A DNA stretch of 64,000 nt from Ketobacter sp. MCCC 1A13808 (GTDB lineage: Bacteria > Pseudomonadota > Gammaproteobacteria > Pseudomonadales > Ketobacteraceae): assembly GCF_009746715.1 (NCBI RefSeq), contig NZ_VRKW01000009.1, forward strand, positions 62,001 through 126,000. Direction: 5' to 3'. Each line of letters begins with the position of its first letter. Within the stretch, counting starts at the first letter, position 1. Shown here piece by piece: positions 1 to 9,551 of this stretch. The notes under the pieces were generated by a model. That model did not search any database and was not told the origin of the DNA. It saw only the letters and a program-made list of their open reading frames with translations. Position numbers and translations under genes: made by a program.

Positions 1-420
1 GCCATGATCGGCATCCATACCGGTGGCGCCTGGCTGGCGGAGTATTTACACAAAGCACTCGATTTGCAGCAACCCCTGGGCCTCATGGACATCTCGTTCT
101 ATCGGGATGATTTTCAGGGCAAAGGCCTGCACCCCCAGGTGAAACCTTCCAACCTGCCCTTTCATGTCGAAGACCAGCATATAATACTGGTGGACGACGT
201 CATTATGAGCGGGCGTACAATTCGTGCGGCGCTCAACGAACTGTTCGATTACGGGCGCCCTGCCGCCGTGTCATTGGTTACCCTGGTGGATTTGCCGCGC
301 CGCGAATTGCCTTTTCAGCCGGATGTTGTGGGAATAAGCATGGATTTAGCACCCGAACAAAGGATAAAATTGGGCGGCCCCGAGCCCCTGACGTTAACGT
401 TACTCGAACCCAAAGCATGA
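1..420 (+). CDS. pyrR: PyrR bifunctional pyr regulator / uracil phosphoribosyltransferase, 5' truncated by window
   Basis: The reading frame is open from the window edge, so the true start lies upstream. The visible 138-139 residues hold the type I phosphoribosyltransferase PRPP loop, [17 protein letters not shown] at about residues 60-76, and a central RDDF segment typical of PyrR. Members of the family convert uracil and PRPP to UMP; in Gram-positives they also regulate pyr mRNA. In pseudomonads PyrR is encoded just before pyrB, as here, where its TGA overlaps the pyrB ATG (ATGA). Roughly 30 N-terminal residues are probably missing. Whether it regulates the operon cannot be judged, because the leader is outside the window. 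Confidence 0.93.
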   Translation, partial: AMIGIHTGGAWLAEYLHKALDLQQPLGLMDISFYRDDFQGKGLHPQVKPSNLPFHVEDQHIILVDDVIMSGRTIRAALNELFDYGRPAAVSLVTLVDLPRRELPFQPDVVGISMDLAPEQRIKLGGPEPLTLTLLEPKA

Positions 421-1442
421 ATGTAAATACACCACCCCATAAATTGCAGCTGAACCAACAAGGTCAATTGCAACATTTTCTCACGACTGAAGGTTTGAGC
501 ACCGAACTGCTTACCGAAATTCTGGACACAGCGGAATCCTTTGTCAGTGTCGGCAAACAGGCTGTAAAAAAAGTGCCTTTGCTGCGCGGCAAAACCGTGG
601 TGAACCTATTCTTTGAAGCCAGCACCCGTACCCGCACCACCTTTGAACTGGCAGCCAAGCGCCTTTCAGCGGACGTTCTCAATATCGATATAAGCACCTC
701 TGCCACCTCCAAAGGGGAATCCCTGATGGATATGTTGTGGAATCTCGAAGCCATGGACAGCGACATGTTTGTGGTACGGCATCAGGCCAGTGGCGCGCCT
801 CACTTTATCGCGGAATTTGTCTGCCCGAATGTTGCCGTGATTAATGCCGGTGACGGGCGCCATGCGCATCCCACCCAAGCGATGCTCGATATGTACACCA
901 TCCGCCGCCACAAAGGCGACTTTAGCCAGCTTAACGTGGCTATTGTTGGCGATGTACTGCACTCGCGGGTGGCCCGTTCACAAATTCATGCCCTGCGTGG
1001 ACTAAACGTAGGCGAAGTCCGGGTGATTGGACCAAAAACCCTGATCCCCGCTGACTTTGAAAACATGGGCGCTAAGATTTACTACGATATGGCCAAAGGC
1101 CTGAAAGATGTGGATGTGGTTATTATGCTGCGCCTGCAAAAGGAACGCATGCAGTCTGCACTGCTGCCCAGTGAATCAGAATTCTACCGTTTATACGGTT
1201 TGACTCAGGAAAAACTGGCCTTTGCCAGACCCGATGCGATTGTTATGCATCCGGGCCCGATTAATCGCGGCGTCGAGATTGAATCGGCGGTAGCCGACAG
1301 TCCGCGCTCCGTCATACTACAACAGGTCAACTACGGTATTGCCGTTAGAATGGCAGTGCTGTCTATGGCCATGAGCGGTCAGACCGAAGCTTATAATTTA
1401 GCGAACCAGTCCCAAGATCCAAACCGAGAAGAGAACCAATGA
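417..1442 (+). CDS. pyrB: Aspartate carbamoyltransferase catalytic chain
   Basis: This 341-residue protein is the catalytic subunit of ATCase, which joins carbamoyl phosphate and aspartate in the committed step of pyrimidine synthesis. The carbamoyl-phosphate motif STRTRTTFE is at about residues 69-77, with a second conserved segment [10 protein letters not shown] at about 142-151 and HPGPINRG near residue 280. The N-terminus is slightly extended compared with the E. coli enzyme, as in Pseudomonas class A ATCases. It is translationally coupled to pyrR upstream and to the dihydroorotase-like gene downstream by ATGA overlaps. No pyrI regulatory-chain gene is present, which fits the PyrB-PyrC' dodecamer architecture. 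Confidence 0.97.
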   Translation: MNVNTPPHKLQLNQQGQLQHFLTTEGLSTELLTEILDTAESFVSVGKQAVKKVPLLRGKTVVNLFFEASTRTRTTFELAAKRLSADVLNIDISTSATSKGESLMDMLWNLEAMDSDMFVVRHQASGAPHFIAEFVCPNVAVINAGDGRHAHPTQAMLDMYTIRRHKGDFSQLNVAIVGDVLHSRVARSQIHALRGLNVGEVRVIGPKTLIPADFENMGAKIYYDMAKGLKDVDVVIMLRLQKERMQSALLPSESEFYRLYGLTQEKLAFARPDAIVMHPGPINRGVEIESAVADSPRSVILQQVNYGIAVRMAVLSMAMSGQTEAYNLANQSQDPNREENQ

Positions 1443-2755
1443 CGGAGTCTGCCCACCCCCACTTCAAACAACGCATTGTTATCAAAGGCGGCCGGGTAAT
1501 AGATCCGCATCAGATATTGGATAAAGTGGCGGATATTTATATTGCGGATGGGGTTATAGCAGGTATCGATAGCGCACCGCAGGGTTTCAAAGCCGATCTT
1601 GAACTGGACGCACGAGGCCAACTGGTGATCCCGGGAGCAGTGGACTTATGTGCCCGGATTCGGGAGCCGGGACAAAGCCAGAAAGGTTCCATCTATAGCG
1701 AAACCCTCGCGGCGGCGGCAGCCGGCATCACGCATTTATGCTGCCCTCCGGATACGAATCCGGCCATTGATACCCGTGCCGTTGCTTCGCTGATACAGGA
1801 ACGCGCCCACCAATCCGGTTATACCAACGTGCTGCCCATCGGGGCGCTGACGAAAGGGCTGGAAGGCCAGCAACTTTCCGAAATGCATTCCCTGCGCGAA
1901 GCCGGTTGTATCGGTGTTTCACAATTGCGCTATCCAGTGAAGGATACACAGGTGTTGTTGCGTTGCCTGGAATACGCCAGCACTTTTGATCTGATTGTTT
2001 TTTTCCAAAGTGAAGATCAATCCATTAGCCCATCCGGCGGCGTGCATTCCAGTGCTACGGCAACACGATTAGGCCTGCCGACGATTCCCGAATGCGCCGA
2101 AACCATCGCCCTTTGCCGGGATTTACTGTTGGTGGAACACACCGGTGTCACGGCCCATTTCGGACAAATTTCCTGTGCACGAAGCGTTGACCTGATTGCT
2201 GCAGCACAAAGCAAAGGACTACCGGTGACCGCCGACGTGGCGCTGCACCAACTCTACCTTTACGATGAAATGATCAATGGCTTTAACAGCCAGTACCATG
2301 TCAACCCGCCACTACGCAGCAAAGCCGACCGCCAGGGTTTAATCGACGGCGTCAAAGCCGGTGTCATTTCTGTATTGTGCTCCGATCACCAACCCCACGA
2401 AGCCGCTGCCAAACTGGAACCCTTTCCTACCACTGCCACGGGCATCTCGGGGTTTTCAAGCTTCCTACCGCTTAGCTATAAATTGGTAAAAAACGGCATT
2501 CTGACTGAATCGGAATGGGTACAGCGGATTTCCATGAATCCGGCGCGGCTGATCGGCGTGGATACAGGACATTTGAGCATTGGCAGCAACGCCAATATTT
2601 GCGTGTTTGACCCGGAGGAACAATGGACCCTGACGCCACACAGCATCGTATCCCAGGGTAAGAACTCGCCTTTCCTCGGCAGCACCCTGAACGGGCGCGT
2701 TAAATTAACAGTCAAGGACGGCGCTATTAGCTTTCGCGACTGCGGATCGGACTAG
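1439..2755 (+). CDS. pyrC': Dihydroorotase-like PyrC' (catalytically inactive ATCase partner)
   Basis: This 438-residue amidohydrolase-fold protein has the overall dihydroorotase plan: a VIPGAVDL strand, the REPG segment, [10 protein letters not shown] and CSDHQPH. The metal-binding HxH that should follow the first strand (DLHVHLREPG in active enzymes) reads [10 protein letters not shown] here, so both histidines are gone. Loss of these ligands is the hallmark of the PyrC' pseudoenzyme, which in Pseudomonas is needed to assemble active ATCase rather than to make dihydroorotate. The coupling to pyrB (ATGA) supports that structural role. A separate active PyrC would be expected elsewhere. The gene converges with, and overlaps by 4 bases, the next gene on the opposite strand. 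Confidence 0.92.
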   Translation: MTESAHPHFKQRIVIKGGRVIDPHQILDKVADIYIADGVIAGIDSAPQGFKADLELDARGQLVIPGAVDLCARIREPGQSQKGSIYSETLAAAAAGITHLCCPPDTNPAIDTRAVASLIQERAHQSGYTNVLPIGALTKGLEGQQLSEMHSLREAGCIGVSQLRYPVKDTQVLLRCLEYASTFDLIVFFQSEDQSISPSGGVHSSATATRLGLPTIPECAETIALCRDLLLVEHTGVTAHFGQISCARSVDLIAAAQSKGLPVTADVALHQLYLYDEMINGFNSQYHVNPPLRSKADRQGLIDGVKAGVISVLCSDHQPHEAAAKLEPFPTTATGISGFSSFLPLSYKLVKNGILTESEWVQRISMNPARLIGVDTGHLSIGSNANICVFDPEEQWTLTPHSIVSQGKNSPFLGSTLNGRVKLTVKDGAISFRDCGSD

Positions 2756-3336
2756 CCGTTCGCCGTCGTCGTGGTCTGAGTGGAACAAAAGCACCCGTAC
2801 ACCAGGGTATTAAGAACGGACAATCGGCGCCCTTGCTTGATCGCATCCAGCACCGGCTCCAGAAAACTGTTCTCTGAGTTGCAGACACCGTCCTGGTGGT
2901 AAGGTCCGAAATAGGACAATGCGCCTGCACTATCAAAAAGAACCACAGCGGGTGTGGCAGGAACCAGTTTTTGCAATAGATTTTTTTGTTCTGCGTTTAA
3001 TTCATCGCCGGAAAGTTCCAGCGTCGCAACCTGCAGTGCATCTGCTTTGGAAAGCTCACTAAAACTGCGGTGATAACGCTCAACAAATCGTTCGCACTGG
3101 CAACCGGATTGCTTCATTCTGACAAACCAGGGTTTACCCTGGGTCAGTTGAGGAAACTGTTTTTGTAAGAGCTGTCGCAAGCCTTCCTGCTGATCTTGTC
3201 CCGACAAAACCGGCGGTTGCTGCAGACTGCTATCGAACCATTGCTGTGGCATTAAAAAGAAATACCCGTAGGCAATCGCGACCAACACCACCCAGGCAGC
3301 AAAAAAAGCAATCGGCTTAGCTGACCCGGAATGCAT
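2752..3336 (-). CDS. Membrane-anchored thioredoxin-fold protein (DUF6436-like)
   Basis: This 194-residue protein has one N-terminal membrane helix (about residues 8-28) followed by a periplasmic domain. The domain looks like a degenerate thioredoxin fold: a strand [16 protein letters not shown] at about 73-88 carries a CQC motif where thioredoxins have CxxC, and a later TPAVVLFD strand corresponds to the cis-proline region. Two further cysteines lie near the C-terminus. I associate it with DUF6436 from memory, with moderate confidence. Its start overlaps the end of the chemoreceptor gene by 20 bases on the same strand, so the two are probably co-transcribed. The substrate is unknown. Confidence 0.75.
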   Translation of the reverse strand: MHSGSAKPIAFFAAWVVLVAIAYGYFFLMPQQWFDSSLQQPPVLSGQDQQEGLRQLLQKQFPQLTQGKPWFVRMKQSGCQCERFVERYHRSFSELSKADALQVATLELSGDELNAEQKNLLQKLVPATPAVVLFDSAGALSYFGPYHQDGVCNSENSFLEPVLDAIKQGRRLSVLNTLVYGCFCSTQTTTTANG

Positions 3337-4798
3337 TCAATTTGTCGGCCACATCAGCGACCAGTTTTTCTGCTCCTACGATGGCCTGCAAGCCATTGCC
3401 CGCATTGTGGGACATATCGCCAGATGATTGCTGGATACCGCTCGCATTAGCCGAGACTTCATGGCTCACGCTTGTCTGCTCGTCTACAGCGGCCGCAATT
3501 TGCTGGATCATCAGACAGGAATTCTGCAGCTCGTTACTCATCGTCGTCAGCAATTCTACAATTTCATCACTGTGACGTTCTGTTTCCAATACTTGATTCT
3601 GGCAATCCTCCATCGCCTCCACCGCGTTCTGGCTACCGGTCTGGACATTGGTGATCAACTTGTTAATTTCCTTCGTGGAGTCGGATGTTCTGGAGGCTAA
3701 TGCCCGCACCTCATCCGCAACCACCGCAAACCCCCTCCCCTGCTCTCCTGCCCGGGCAGCTTCGATGGCCGCATTCAACGCCAGTAAATTGGTTTGCTCG
3801 GCAACCCCCTGAATCACATCCACCACCGCGCTGATGGACTTACAGTTTTCTGCCAAAGCGGCGATCTTTTTGCCCGCACCACCCAACGATTGTGATAAGC
3901 CGCGTACTGAATTTCGCGTACCGTTCACCCGCTCCAAACACACACTATTATTATCGAGCACCTTCTCAGTGCTGCCAGCGGTTCGCTGGGATGCTTCCGA
4001 TAACGACTCCACGGATTGAGCTAGTTCGTTCATTGCTACCGCGATCTGCTCGCTACGCTGCAGTTCATTACGGGCCAACCCGTCCAGACTTTGGTTGGCC
4101 GCTTTCGAAACAGCAATTACATCAACCAACTCCTGCATCACCATTTTGGTGCCCATCAAGACTTGTTCTAAACGCTCCATCATGGCATTAAATTTAAGCA
4201 AAACAGGGCTGCCTTCCGCGGCACAGCGCACCGTTAAATCCATGGTATTGTCGGCCCGCTGTACGAGTTCGGATGCCTGAATAATTTCGTGGCTGATGCG
4301 TGCTTCCTCTTGACTGAGACGCGCCAACCAAATTAATGCGCCGGTTTCCGCCACCACATAAACGGCATGAATGAAAACCGTATTCCAACCCATACGAGTA
4401 TTATCAAACACCCAAACCCCCGCGTCATTTTGCTGAAGCGCAAAGAAGCTGACATGGTGTATGGCAACCAGGGCAGCGGCCAACACTAAAGGGCGCCAAT
4501 CACGATAGGTGAAGAGCAACGCCAAGCCTACAAATACACCAAAGTGCAATTCGATCAGACCGCGCGCCTGGTGAATTTGTAAGATAACAAAGATTACCAG
4601 AGCGATTGATATAGCCATGCGTGACAGCAAACTGCCCGGCGCCATACGATAAAGACCGACCGCACCCCCCAAGCTCAACGCACCGATGACCAGCGCTTCA
4701 ATCCAGGTGTCATACCAACCAGCCAGTGCCAGACTGACAAAAAAACTCAGCCCCAGCACAACCAACATAAAACGATCATTACGAGCGTCCGCTTCCAT
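3317..4798 (-). CDS. Methyl-accepting chemotaxis protein with six-helix membrane sensor
   Basis: This 493-residue chemoreceptor has about six closely spaced membrane segments in its first 165 residues and no large periplasmic ligand domain. A coiled-coil signalling domain follows. The hairpin tip is conserved ([19 protein letters not shown], then [14 protein letters not shown]). A recognisable HAMP domain is not obvious between the last helix and the coiled coil. Receptors of this design sense membrane state or small permeant molecules, but the signal here is unknown. The gene follows pilT-pilU on the same strand, so a link to twitching motility is possible (inference). The C-terminus lacks an NWETF-type CheR/CheB tether. 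Confidence 0.92.
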   Translation of the reverse strand: MEADARNDRFMLVVLGLSFFVSLALAGWYDTWIEALVIGALSLGGAVGLYRMAPGSLLSRMAISIALVIFVILQIHQARGLIELHFGVFVGLALLFTYRDWRPLVLAAALVAIHHVSFFALQQNDAGVWVFDNTRMGWNTVFIHAVYVVAETGALIWLARLSQEEARISHEIIQASELVQRADNTMDLTVRCAAEGSPVLLKFNAMMERLEQVLMGTKMVMQELVDVIAVSKAANQSLDGLARNELQRSEQIAVAMNELAQSVESLSEASQRTAGSTEKVLDNNSVCLERVNGTRNSVRGLSQSLGGAGKKIAALAENCKSISAVVDVIQGVAEQTNLLALNAAIEAARAGEQGRGFAVVADEVRALASRTSDSTKEINKLITNVQTGSQNAVEAMEDCQNQVLETERHSDEIVELLTTMSNELQNSCLMIQQIAAAVDEQTSVSHEVSANASGIQQSSGDMSHNAGNGLQAIVGAEKLVADVADKLNAFRVS

Positions 4799-4822
4799 AA
4801 TACTTCCTCTGTAAAAACCGAC

Positions 4823-5959
4823 TTACCAGCCTTTCTTCAATCCATCATCGTCTTGCAGGCTGAGCCCTTTTGTGGCCGAATCCAGCGAATCTGCAGATTC
4901 AGAACCGAGTTTGATCATTAACCGCAAATCATTTGGTGAATCGGCATGAGCCAGGGCATCTTCATAGGTGATTTCACCCGAGCTGTATAAATCATAAAGC
5001 GCCTGGTCGAACGTCTGCATCCCCAGCTCGCGGGATTTAGCCATTAACGGTTTCAGCAAATGCACTTCCCCTTTGCGGATATGGTCTGCCATTAGTGGGG
5101 TATTCAGTAATACTTCAATGACCGCACGACGGCTTTTGCCATCCGGCGACGGAATTAATTGCTGTGCCACCATGGCGCGCAGATTGAGTGACAAATCCAT
5201 CCACAACTGGCTGTGACGATCAGCCGGGAAAAAGTGAATAATGCGGTCGAGTGCCTGGTTCGCATTGTTGGCGTGCAGCGTAGCCAATACCAAATGGCCG
5301 GTTTCCGAGAACGCCACCGCATATTCCATTGTTTCTCGGGTTCGAATCTCGCCGATCATAATCACGTCCGGTGCCTGGCGTAGCGTATTTTTCAACGCAA
5401 CATCAAAACTGGCGGTATCCAGGCCGACTTCACGCTGGGTGACGATACAGCCTTTGTGCTGATGAATATATTCGATCGGGTCTTCGATACTGATGATATG
5501 ACCTTTCGAATTGCTGTTGCGATGACCGATCATTGACGCCAATGATGTCGACTTACCGGTGCCGGTTGCGCCGACAAAGATAACAATGCCGCGCTTCGTC
5601 ATGGCCAGGTCTTTCAATGTTGAAGGCAGACTGAGCTCGTCGATTGTCGGAATACGAGTCTCGATACGCCGCAATACCATGCCCACCAGATTGCGCTGGT
5701 AAAATGCGCTGACCCGGAAGCGCCCGATGCCCCGCGCGGAAATCGCGAAATTACATTCGTGGGTCTCAATAAATTCTTTACGCTGGGCTTCACTCATTAC
5801 ACCCAGCACCGTCTCGCGGGTTTTCTCCGGGCTCAACGCGGTTTTGGTCACAGGTACGACTTTGCCGTGTACCTTCATTGAAGGCGGAACACCCGCCGTA
5901 ATAAATAAATCCGAGCCGCCCTTTTCCACCATCAGCTTCAATAGGTTTTCAAAATCCAT
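4823..5959 (-). CDS. pilU: Type IV pilus retraction ATPase PilU
   Basis: This 378-residue hexameric secretion ATPase of the PilT/PilU family has a PAS-like N-terminal domain, a Walker A motif GATGTGKSTS at about residues 129-138, an Asp box EDPIEY, and a Walker B region with MIGEIRTRETME. Its C-terminal tail, longer than that of PilT and ending GLKKGW, is characteristic of PilU. PilU works with PilT to retract type IV pili against load in twitching motility and DNA uptake. It lies 16 bases downstream of pilT on the same strand, the usual pilTU operon order. Confidence 0.95.
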   Translation of the reverse strand: MDFENLLKLMVEKGGSDLFITAGVPPSMKVHGKVVPVTKTALSPEKTRETVLGVMSEAQRKEFIETHECNFAISARGIGRFRVSAFYQRNLVGMVLRRIETRIPTIDELSLPSTLKDLAMTKRGIVIFVGATGTGKSTSLASMIGHRNSNSKGHIISIEDPIEYIHQHKGCIVTQREVGLDTASFDVALKNTLRQAPDVIMIGEIRTRETMEYAVAFSETGHLVLATLHANNANQALDRIIHFFPADRHSQLWMDLSLNLRAMVAQQLIPSPDGKSRRAVIEVLLNTPLMADHIRKGEVHLLKPLMAKSRELGMQTFDQALYDLYSSGEITYEDALAHADSPNDLRLMIKLGSESADSLDSATKGLSLQDDDGLKKGW

Positions 5960-5975
5960 GGTTTATCCCAACGTG

Positions 5976-7013
5976 TTATTTTAAGCCATCCGGATTCTTC
6001 GCTTTCTCTCGTGCAAGCTCCATACTCACGTGCCCTTTACGCACCAGGTCACCCAAACATTGATCCAGGGTTTGCATACCCAGGGATGCGCCGGTTTGGA
6101 TCGCGGAATACATCTGTGCGATTTTGTCTTCACGGATAAGGTTCCGGATCGCCGGTGTGCCGATCATAATTTCGTGCGCCGCGACTCGCCCTCCACCGGT
6201 TTTCTTCAGCAAGGTCTGCGAAATAACGGCTTGCAGCGATTCCGACAACATCGATCGCACCATGGCTTTTTCCGCCGCCGGGAAAACATCCACAACCCGG
6301 TCAATGGTTTTTGCCGCTGACGTGGTATGCAATGTCCCGAAAACGAGGTGGCCGGTTTCCGCCGCGGTTAACGCCAAACGAATGGTTTCCAAATCCCGCA
6401 TTTCACCCACCAGAATGATATCCGGGTCTTCCCGCAATGCTGACCGCAACGCTTCCGCGAACCCCAGAGTATCCCGGTGCACTTCGCGTTGGTTAAGCAG
6501 ACATTTTTTCGATTCGTGAACAAACTCGATCGGGTCTTCAATGGTTAGAATGTGCTCGTATCTAGTCTCGTTAATGTAATCAAGCATCGCCGCCAGAGTG
6601 GTGGATTTACCGGAACCGGTCGGCCCTGTCACCAGCACCAATCCGCGAGGAAACTCACAAATGTTCTTAAATACCTGACCTTGCCCCAGGTCTTCCATCG
6701 ATAACACTTTCGACGGGATGGTCCGGAACACCGCACCGGCGCCCCGGTTCTGGTTAAACGCGTTGACCCGGAAACGCGCCACACCGGGCACTTCGAAGGA
6801 AAAATCCGTTTCCAGAAACTCTTCAAAATCTTTGCGTTGCTTATCATTCATGATGTCATAAATGAGGCCATGTACCTCTTTATGATCCATCGCGGGCAGA
6901 TTAATGCGGCGCACGTCGCCGTCCACCCGAATCATCGGTGGCAAACCTGCAGACAGGTGCAAATCCGACGCGCCGTTTTTCACGCCAAAGGCGAGCAATT
7001 CCGTAATGTCCAT
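5976..7013 (-). CDS. pilT: Type IV pilus retraction ATPase PilT
   Basis: This 345-residue protein starts MDITELLAFGVKNGASDLHL, the standard PilT N-terminus. It has Walker A GPTGSGKSTT at about residues 129-138, the Asp box EDPIEF, a Walker B region ILVGEMRDLET, and the PilT-specific AIRNLIRE motif near residue 288, which is needed for retraction. It is first in the pilT-pilU pair and is divergently transcribed from the yggS-proC-yggT cluster, leaving a 164-base shared promoter region. This matches the pseudomonad arrangement. Confidence 0.97.
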   Translation of the reverse strand: MDITELLAFGVKNGASDLHLSAGLPPMIRVDGDVRRINLPAMDHKEVHGLIYDIMNDKQRKDFEEFLETDFSFEVPGVARFRVNAFNQNRGAGAVFRTIPSKVLSMEDLGQGQVFKNICEFPRGLVLVTGPTGSGKSTTLAAMLDYINETRYEHILTIEDPIEFVHESKKCLLNQREVHRDTLGFAEALRSALREDPDIILVGEMRDLETIRLALTAAETGHLVFGTLHTTSAAKTIDRVVDVFPAAEKAMVRSMLSESLQAVISQTLLKKTGGGRVAAHEIMIGTPAIRNLIREDKIAQMYSAIQTGASLGMQTLDQCLGDLVRKGHVSMELAREKAKNPDGLK

Positions 7014-7177
7014 GGGGTACCTTTAAGTGAACTGTTGACTCTCTACCAACAAGATTAGCAGACATTCTGCGCGCGTCGTTTTTAGCACCCGCACCTAAAC
7101 GAGTTTTGTGATTAAATACCACACTTCAACGGCAAATACTTTATTCTCCCCCCGACCCCGGAGCTTATGGTCATTCC

Positions 7178-7888
7178 ATGATCGATTTAGAACAGCGTTA
7201 TTTTTCCGTCCGCCAACGCATCAGCACCACTGCGCAGCAGCTGAAGCAGGATCAACCGTGCTTGCTAGCGGTCAGCAAGAAACACCCGGCCGATGCCATC
7301 CGCGCCCTGTTTCAACTGGGCCAACGTCAATTCGGGGAGAATTATTGGCAAGAAGCAGAAGAAAAAATGCAACAACTGCAGGATCTGGATATCGAGTGGC
7401 ACTTTATCGGCCCGCTCCAATCCAACAAAACCCGCGCCGTCGCGGCGAACTTCGCCTGGGTACACAGTGTCGACCGGGAGAAAATTGCGCAACGGCTCAG
7501 CGACCAGCGCCCCGCCGGATTAGCGCCGCTGAATGTGTGCCTGCAAGTCAATATCGACGATGAAGATTCCAAGTCCGGTGTTACACCCGAGCAACTATTA
7601 CCTCTGGCGCGCAAGATATCCGGACTGCCCCGGCTATCCCTACGAGGGTTGATGTGCATCCCGCGGGCCGGCAATGACCCGGCCCAGCAGCAACGCGCCT
7701 TTCAGCGTCTGGCGCAACTGCAGGCTGACATGAAATCTGAGCTGCGCGGGTCAAACAGCGCGGTCGACACTCTGTCGATGGGCATGTCCGCCGATCTGGA
7801 ACCGGCTATCGCCGCCGGCAGCACCCTGGTGCGCATCGGCACGGCTTTATTTGGAGATAGGCAGAAAAACGTAACAAATCCGTCATAG
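7178..7888 (+). CDS. yggS: YggS-family PLP homeostasis protein
   Basis: This 236-residue, single-domain alanine-racemase-fold protein binds pyridoxal phosphate. The PLP lysine lies in LLAVSKKHP near residue 36, followed by the family motif FGENYWQEA and by WHFIGPLQSNK near residue 85. SMGMSADLEPAI and VRIGTALFG near the C-terminus complete the phosphate-binding site. The family (YggS, PROSC/PLPBP) controls the free PLP pool and has no known catalytic turnover. It is the first gene of a yggS-proC-yggT cluster. ATG 7178 is chosen because the homologous region begins immediately after it. Confidence 0.95.
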   Translation: MIDLEQRYFSVRQRISTTAQQLKQDQPCLLAVSKKHPADAIRALFQLGQRQFGENYWQEAEEKMQQLQDLDIEWHFIGPLQSNKTRAVAANFAWVHSVDREKIAQRLSDQRPAGLAPLNVCLQVNIDDEDSKSGVTPEQLLPLARKISGLPRLSLRGLMCIPRAGNDPAQQQRAFQRLAQLQADMKSELRGSNSAVDTLSMGMSADLEPAIAAGSTLVRIGTALFGDRQKNVTNPS

Positions 7889-7929
7889 AATCGTTATTCT
7901 ATTTTCCAATTGACCTTAAATAAGTACGA

Positions 7930-8748
7930 ATGAAACACATGACTATGAAGATCACTTTTATCGGCGCCGGCAACATGGCCAGCAGCCTGGCGGGGGGCCT
8001 GATTGCCAAGGGCACCGACCCGATCAATATCACGCTGTCCGACATCAACGAACAACAATTACAACAAGCGCGACGCACACTCCAAGTCAACACCACCCGC
8101 GACAACGTAAATGCGTGCCAGAAGGCCGATGTCGTTGTGTTGGCGGTGAAGCCACAAGTCATGGACGAGGTTCTGGAACCGGTAAAAGCCATACTGCAGC
8201 AACGTAAACCGCTGATTATCAGCATTGCAGCGGGCATTACCCTGGGTAAAATGGAAGCCATTCTGGGCGCCGGTATGCCCATAGTACGCTGTATGCCCAA
8301 TACCCCGGCCCTGGTGGAATCCGGCGCTACCGGCTTGTTTGCCAATCAACAGGTGAGTGAACTGCAGCGGGAACAGGCGCGCTCCATCATGACAGCGGTG
8401 GGGCTGGCACTGTGGGTGGATAACGAAGATCAGATTGATGCGGTCACCGCTCTATCCGGCAGCGGCCCGGCGTATTTTTTCCTGGTGATGGAAGCGATGG
8501 TGGCGGCAGGCAAGGAACTCGGGCTTTCTGAACAGGTGGCAAAACAACTGACCCTGCAGACCGCTCTGGGTTCAGCGCAAATGGCGATTACCAGCGATGT
8601 CGACCCCACCGAATTGAGACGCCGGGTAACCTCGCCGGGTGGCACCACCGAGCGGGCTATTGGTATCATGGAACAACGGCAACTGCGGGATATATTCAAA
8701 CAAGCTCTTGATGGCGCCTACCAACGCTCCAAAGAACTGGCAGGTTGA
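7930..8748 (+). CDS. proC: Pyrroline-5-carboxylate reductase
   Basis: This 272-residue enzyme makes proline from pyrroline-5-carboxylate using NAD(P)H. The N-terminal Rossmann motif is ITFIGAGNMASSLAGGL, and the family signature RRVTSPGGTTERAI lies near residue 230. The cytosolic enzyme usually starts one or two residues before KITF, so the ATG at 7945 is a good alternative to 7930. The gene sits 42 bases after yggS and 56 bases before yggT, probably in one operon. Confidence 0.96.
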   Translation: MKHMTMKITFIGAGNMASSLAGGLIAKGTDPINITLSDINEQQLQQARRTLQVNTTRDNVNACQKADVVVLAVKPQVMDEVLEPVKAILQQRKPLIISIAAGITLGKMEAILGAGMPIVRCMPNTPALVESGATGLFANQQVSELQREQARSIMTAVGLALWVDNEDQIDAVTALSGSGPAYFFLVMEAMVAAGKELGLSEQVAKQLTLQTALGSAQMAITSDVDPTELRRRVTSPGGTTERAIGIMEQRQLRDIFKQALDGAYQRSKELAG

Positions 8749-8803
8749 ACTCAGCCTGTTTGCCCACATATAAAGTTATTACCCGATTAAGGAACAACCT
8801 GAA

Positions 8804-9364
8804 ATGAATGTAAGCGGCGCCTTTAGGTTCTTGATTGACTACGCGTTTATGATTTACCTGTCCATCGTACTGGCCAGATTTATTCTGCAACTGGTGCGGG
8901 CGGACTTTTATAACCCGATTTCCCAGTTTATCGTCAAAGCCACCTCTCCCCTGCTTAACCCGTTACGCCGTGTGGTGCCCGGTGTCGGTGGCATTGATAT
9001 GGCATCACTGGTGCTGTTTATCCTACTGGTGGTTGTGAAACTGGCACTGTATATGTATGTGTTCCATATATTGCCGGTGCTCAACCCGCTGCAAATGTTC
9101 ATCCTGTTATTGATGTCCATTGCCAGTACCGTGATCAATTTTTTCCTGTTCGTGATTTTTGCAGCGGCTATTTTGAGCTGGGTGGTCGCTGCCAGCGGCA
9201 ACTACAACCCGGTGGTGGACATTCTGAATCAGATTGCCGAACCGGTTCTGGCACCGGCACGCAAGATCATTCCCGCCATGGGCGGTTTGGATATCTCCCC
9301 CATGCTGGTGATGATTGCTTTGATCTTTATCAAGCAGCTATTCGGCCTGAACGGAATACCATAA
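8804..9364 (+). CDS. yggT: YggT-family inner membrane protein
   Basis: This 186-residue protein is two tandem copies of the YggT domain, each with a pair of membrane helices and a conserved P-L-N/A-P-x-R-x-x-P segment (SPLLNPLRRVVP near residue 50; EPVLAPARKIIP near residue 150). The family is linked to osmotic and potassium tolerance and to septum-associated proteins, but its biochemical role is not settled. It follows proC in the conserved cluster. In Pseudomonas metX follows directly; here a dynamin-like gene has come between. Confidence 0.92.
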   Translation: MNVSGAFRFLIDYAFMIYLSIVLARFILQLVRADFYNPISQFIVKATSPLLNPLRRVVPGVGGIDMASLVLFILLVVVKLALYMYVFHILPVLNPLQMFILLLMSIASTVINFFLFVIFAAAILSWVVAASGNYNPVVDILNQIAEPVLAPARKIIPAMGGLDISPMLVMIALIFIKQLFGLNGIP

Positions 9365-9551
9365 GCGTGGACAGTAGCGTCGCTACCGTTTGGTATTGTC
9401 ACCAGCGGGGATGAAAATCCCTGCTAAGCTGAACATTATTAAGCCCTAAGTGCTCAAGGCATCCCCCGGTTTGCGGGCCCGAACCTCACCTTGATGCTAA
9501 GCTACTAATCTTATTGATTTTTTAACAATGGTCTAAGAGCGGTTTACCATT
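9365..9551 (+). other. Structured intergenic segment between yggT and the dynamin-like gene
   Basis: These 187 bases contain several inverted repeats: GTAGCG/CGCTAC around 9374-9386; AGCGGGGAT-GAAA-ATCCCTGCT around 9403-9424, which has a GNRA-type tetraloop; and GGTTtgcgggcccgAACC nested in CAAGG/CCTTG around 9457-9493. The octamer GCTAAGCT occurs twice. A T-run (gatttttta) follows about 30 bases upstream of the next start codon. This could be a leader RNA or a small RNA, but it matches no family I can name. Structure by eye only. Confidence 0.35.

Noticed and set aside
7108-7563. A 151-codon plus-strand frame overlapping the start of yggS.
   Set aside because: Arg/Pro-rich translation in the wrong frame of a clear yggS gene; a shadow frame.
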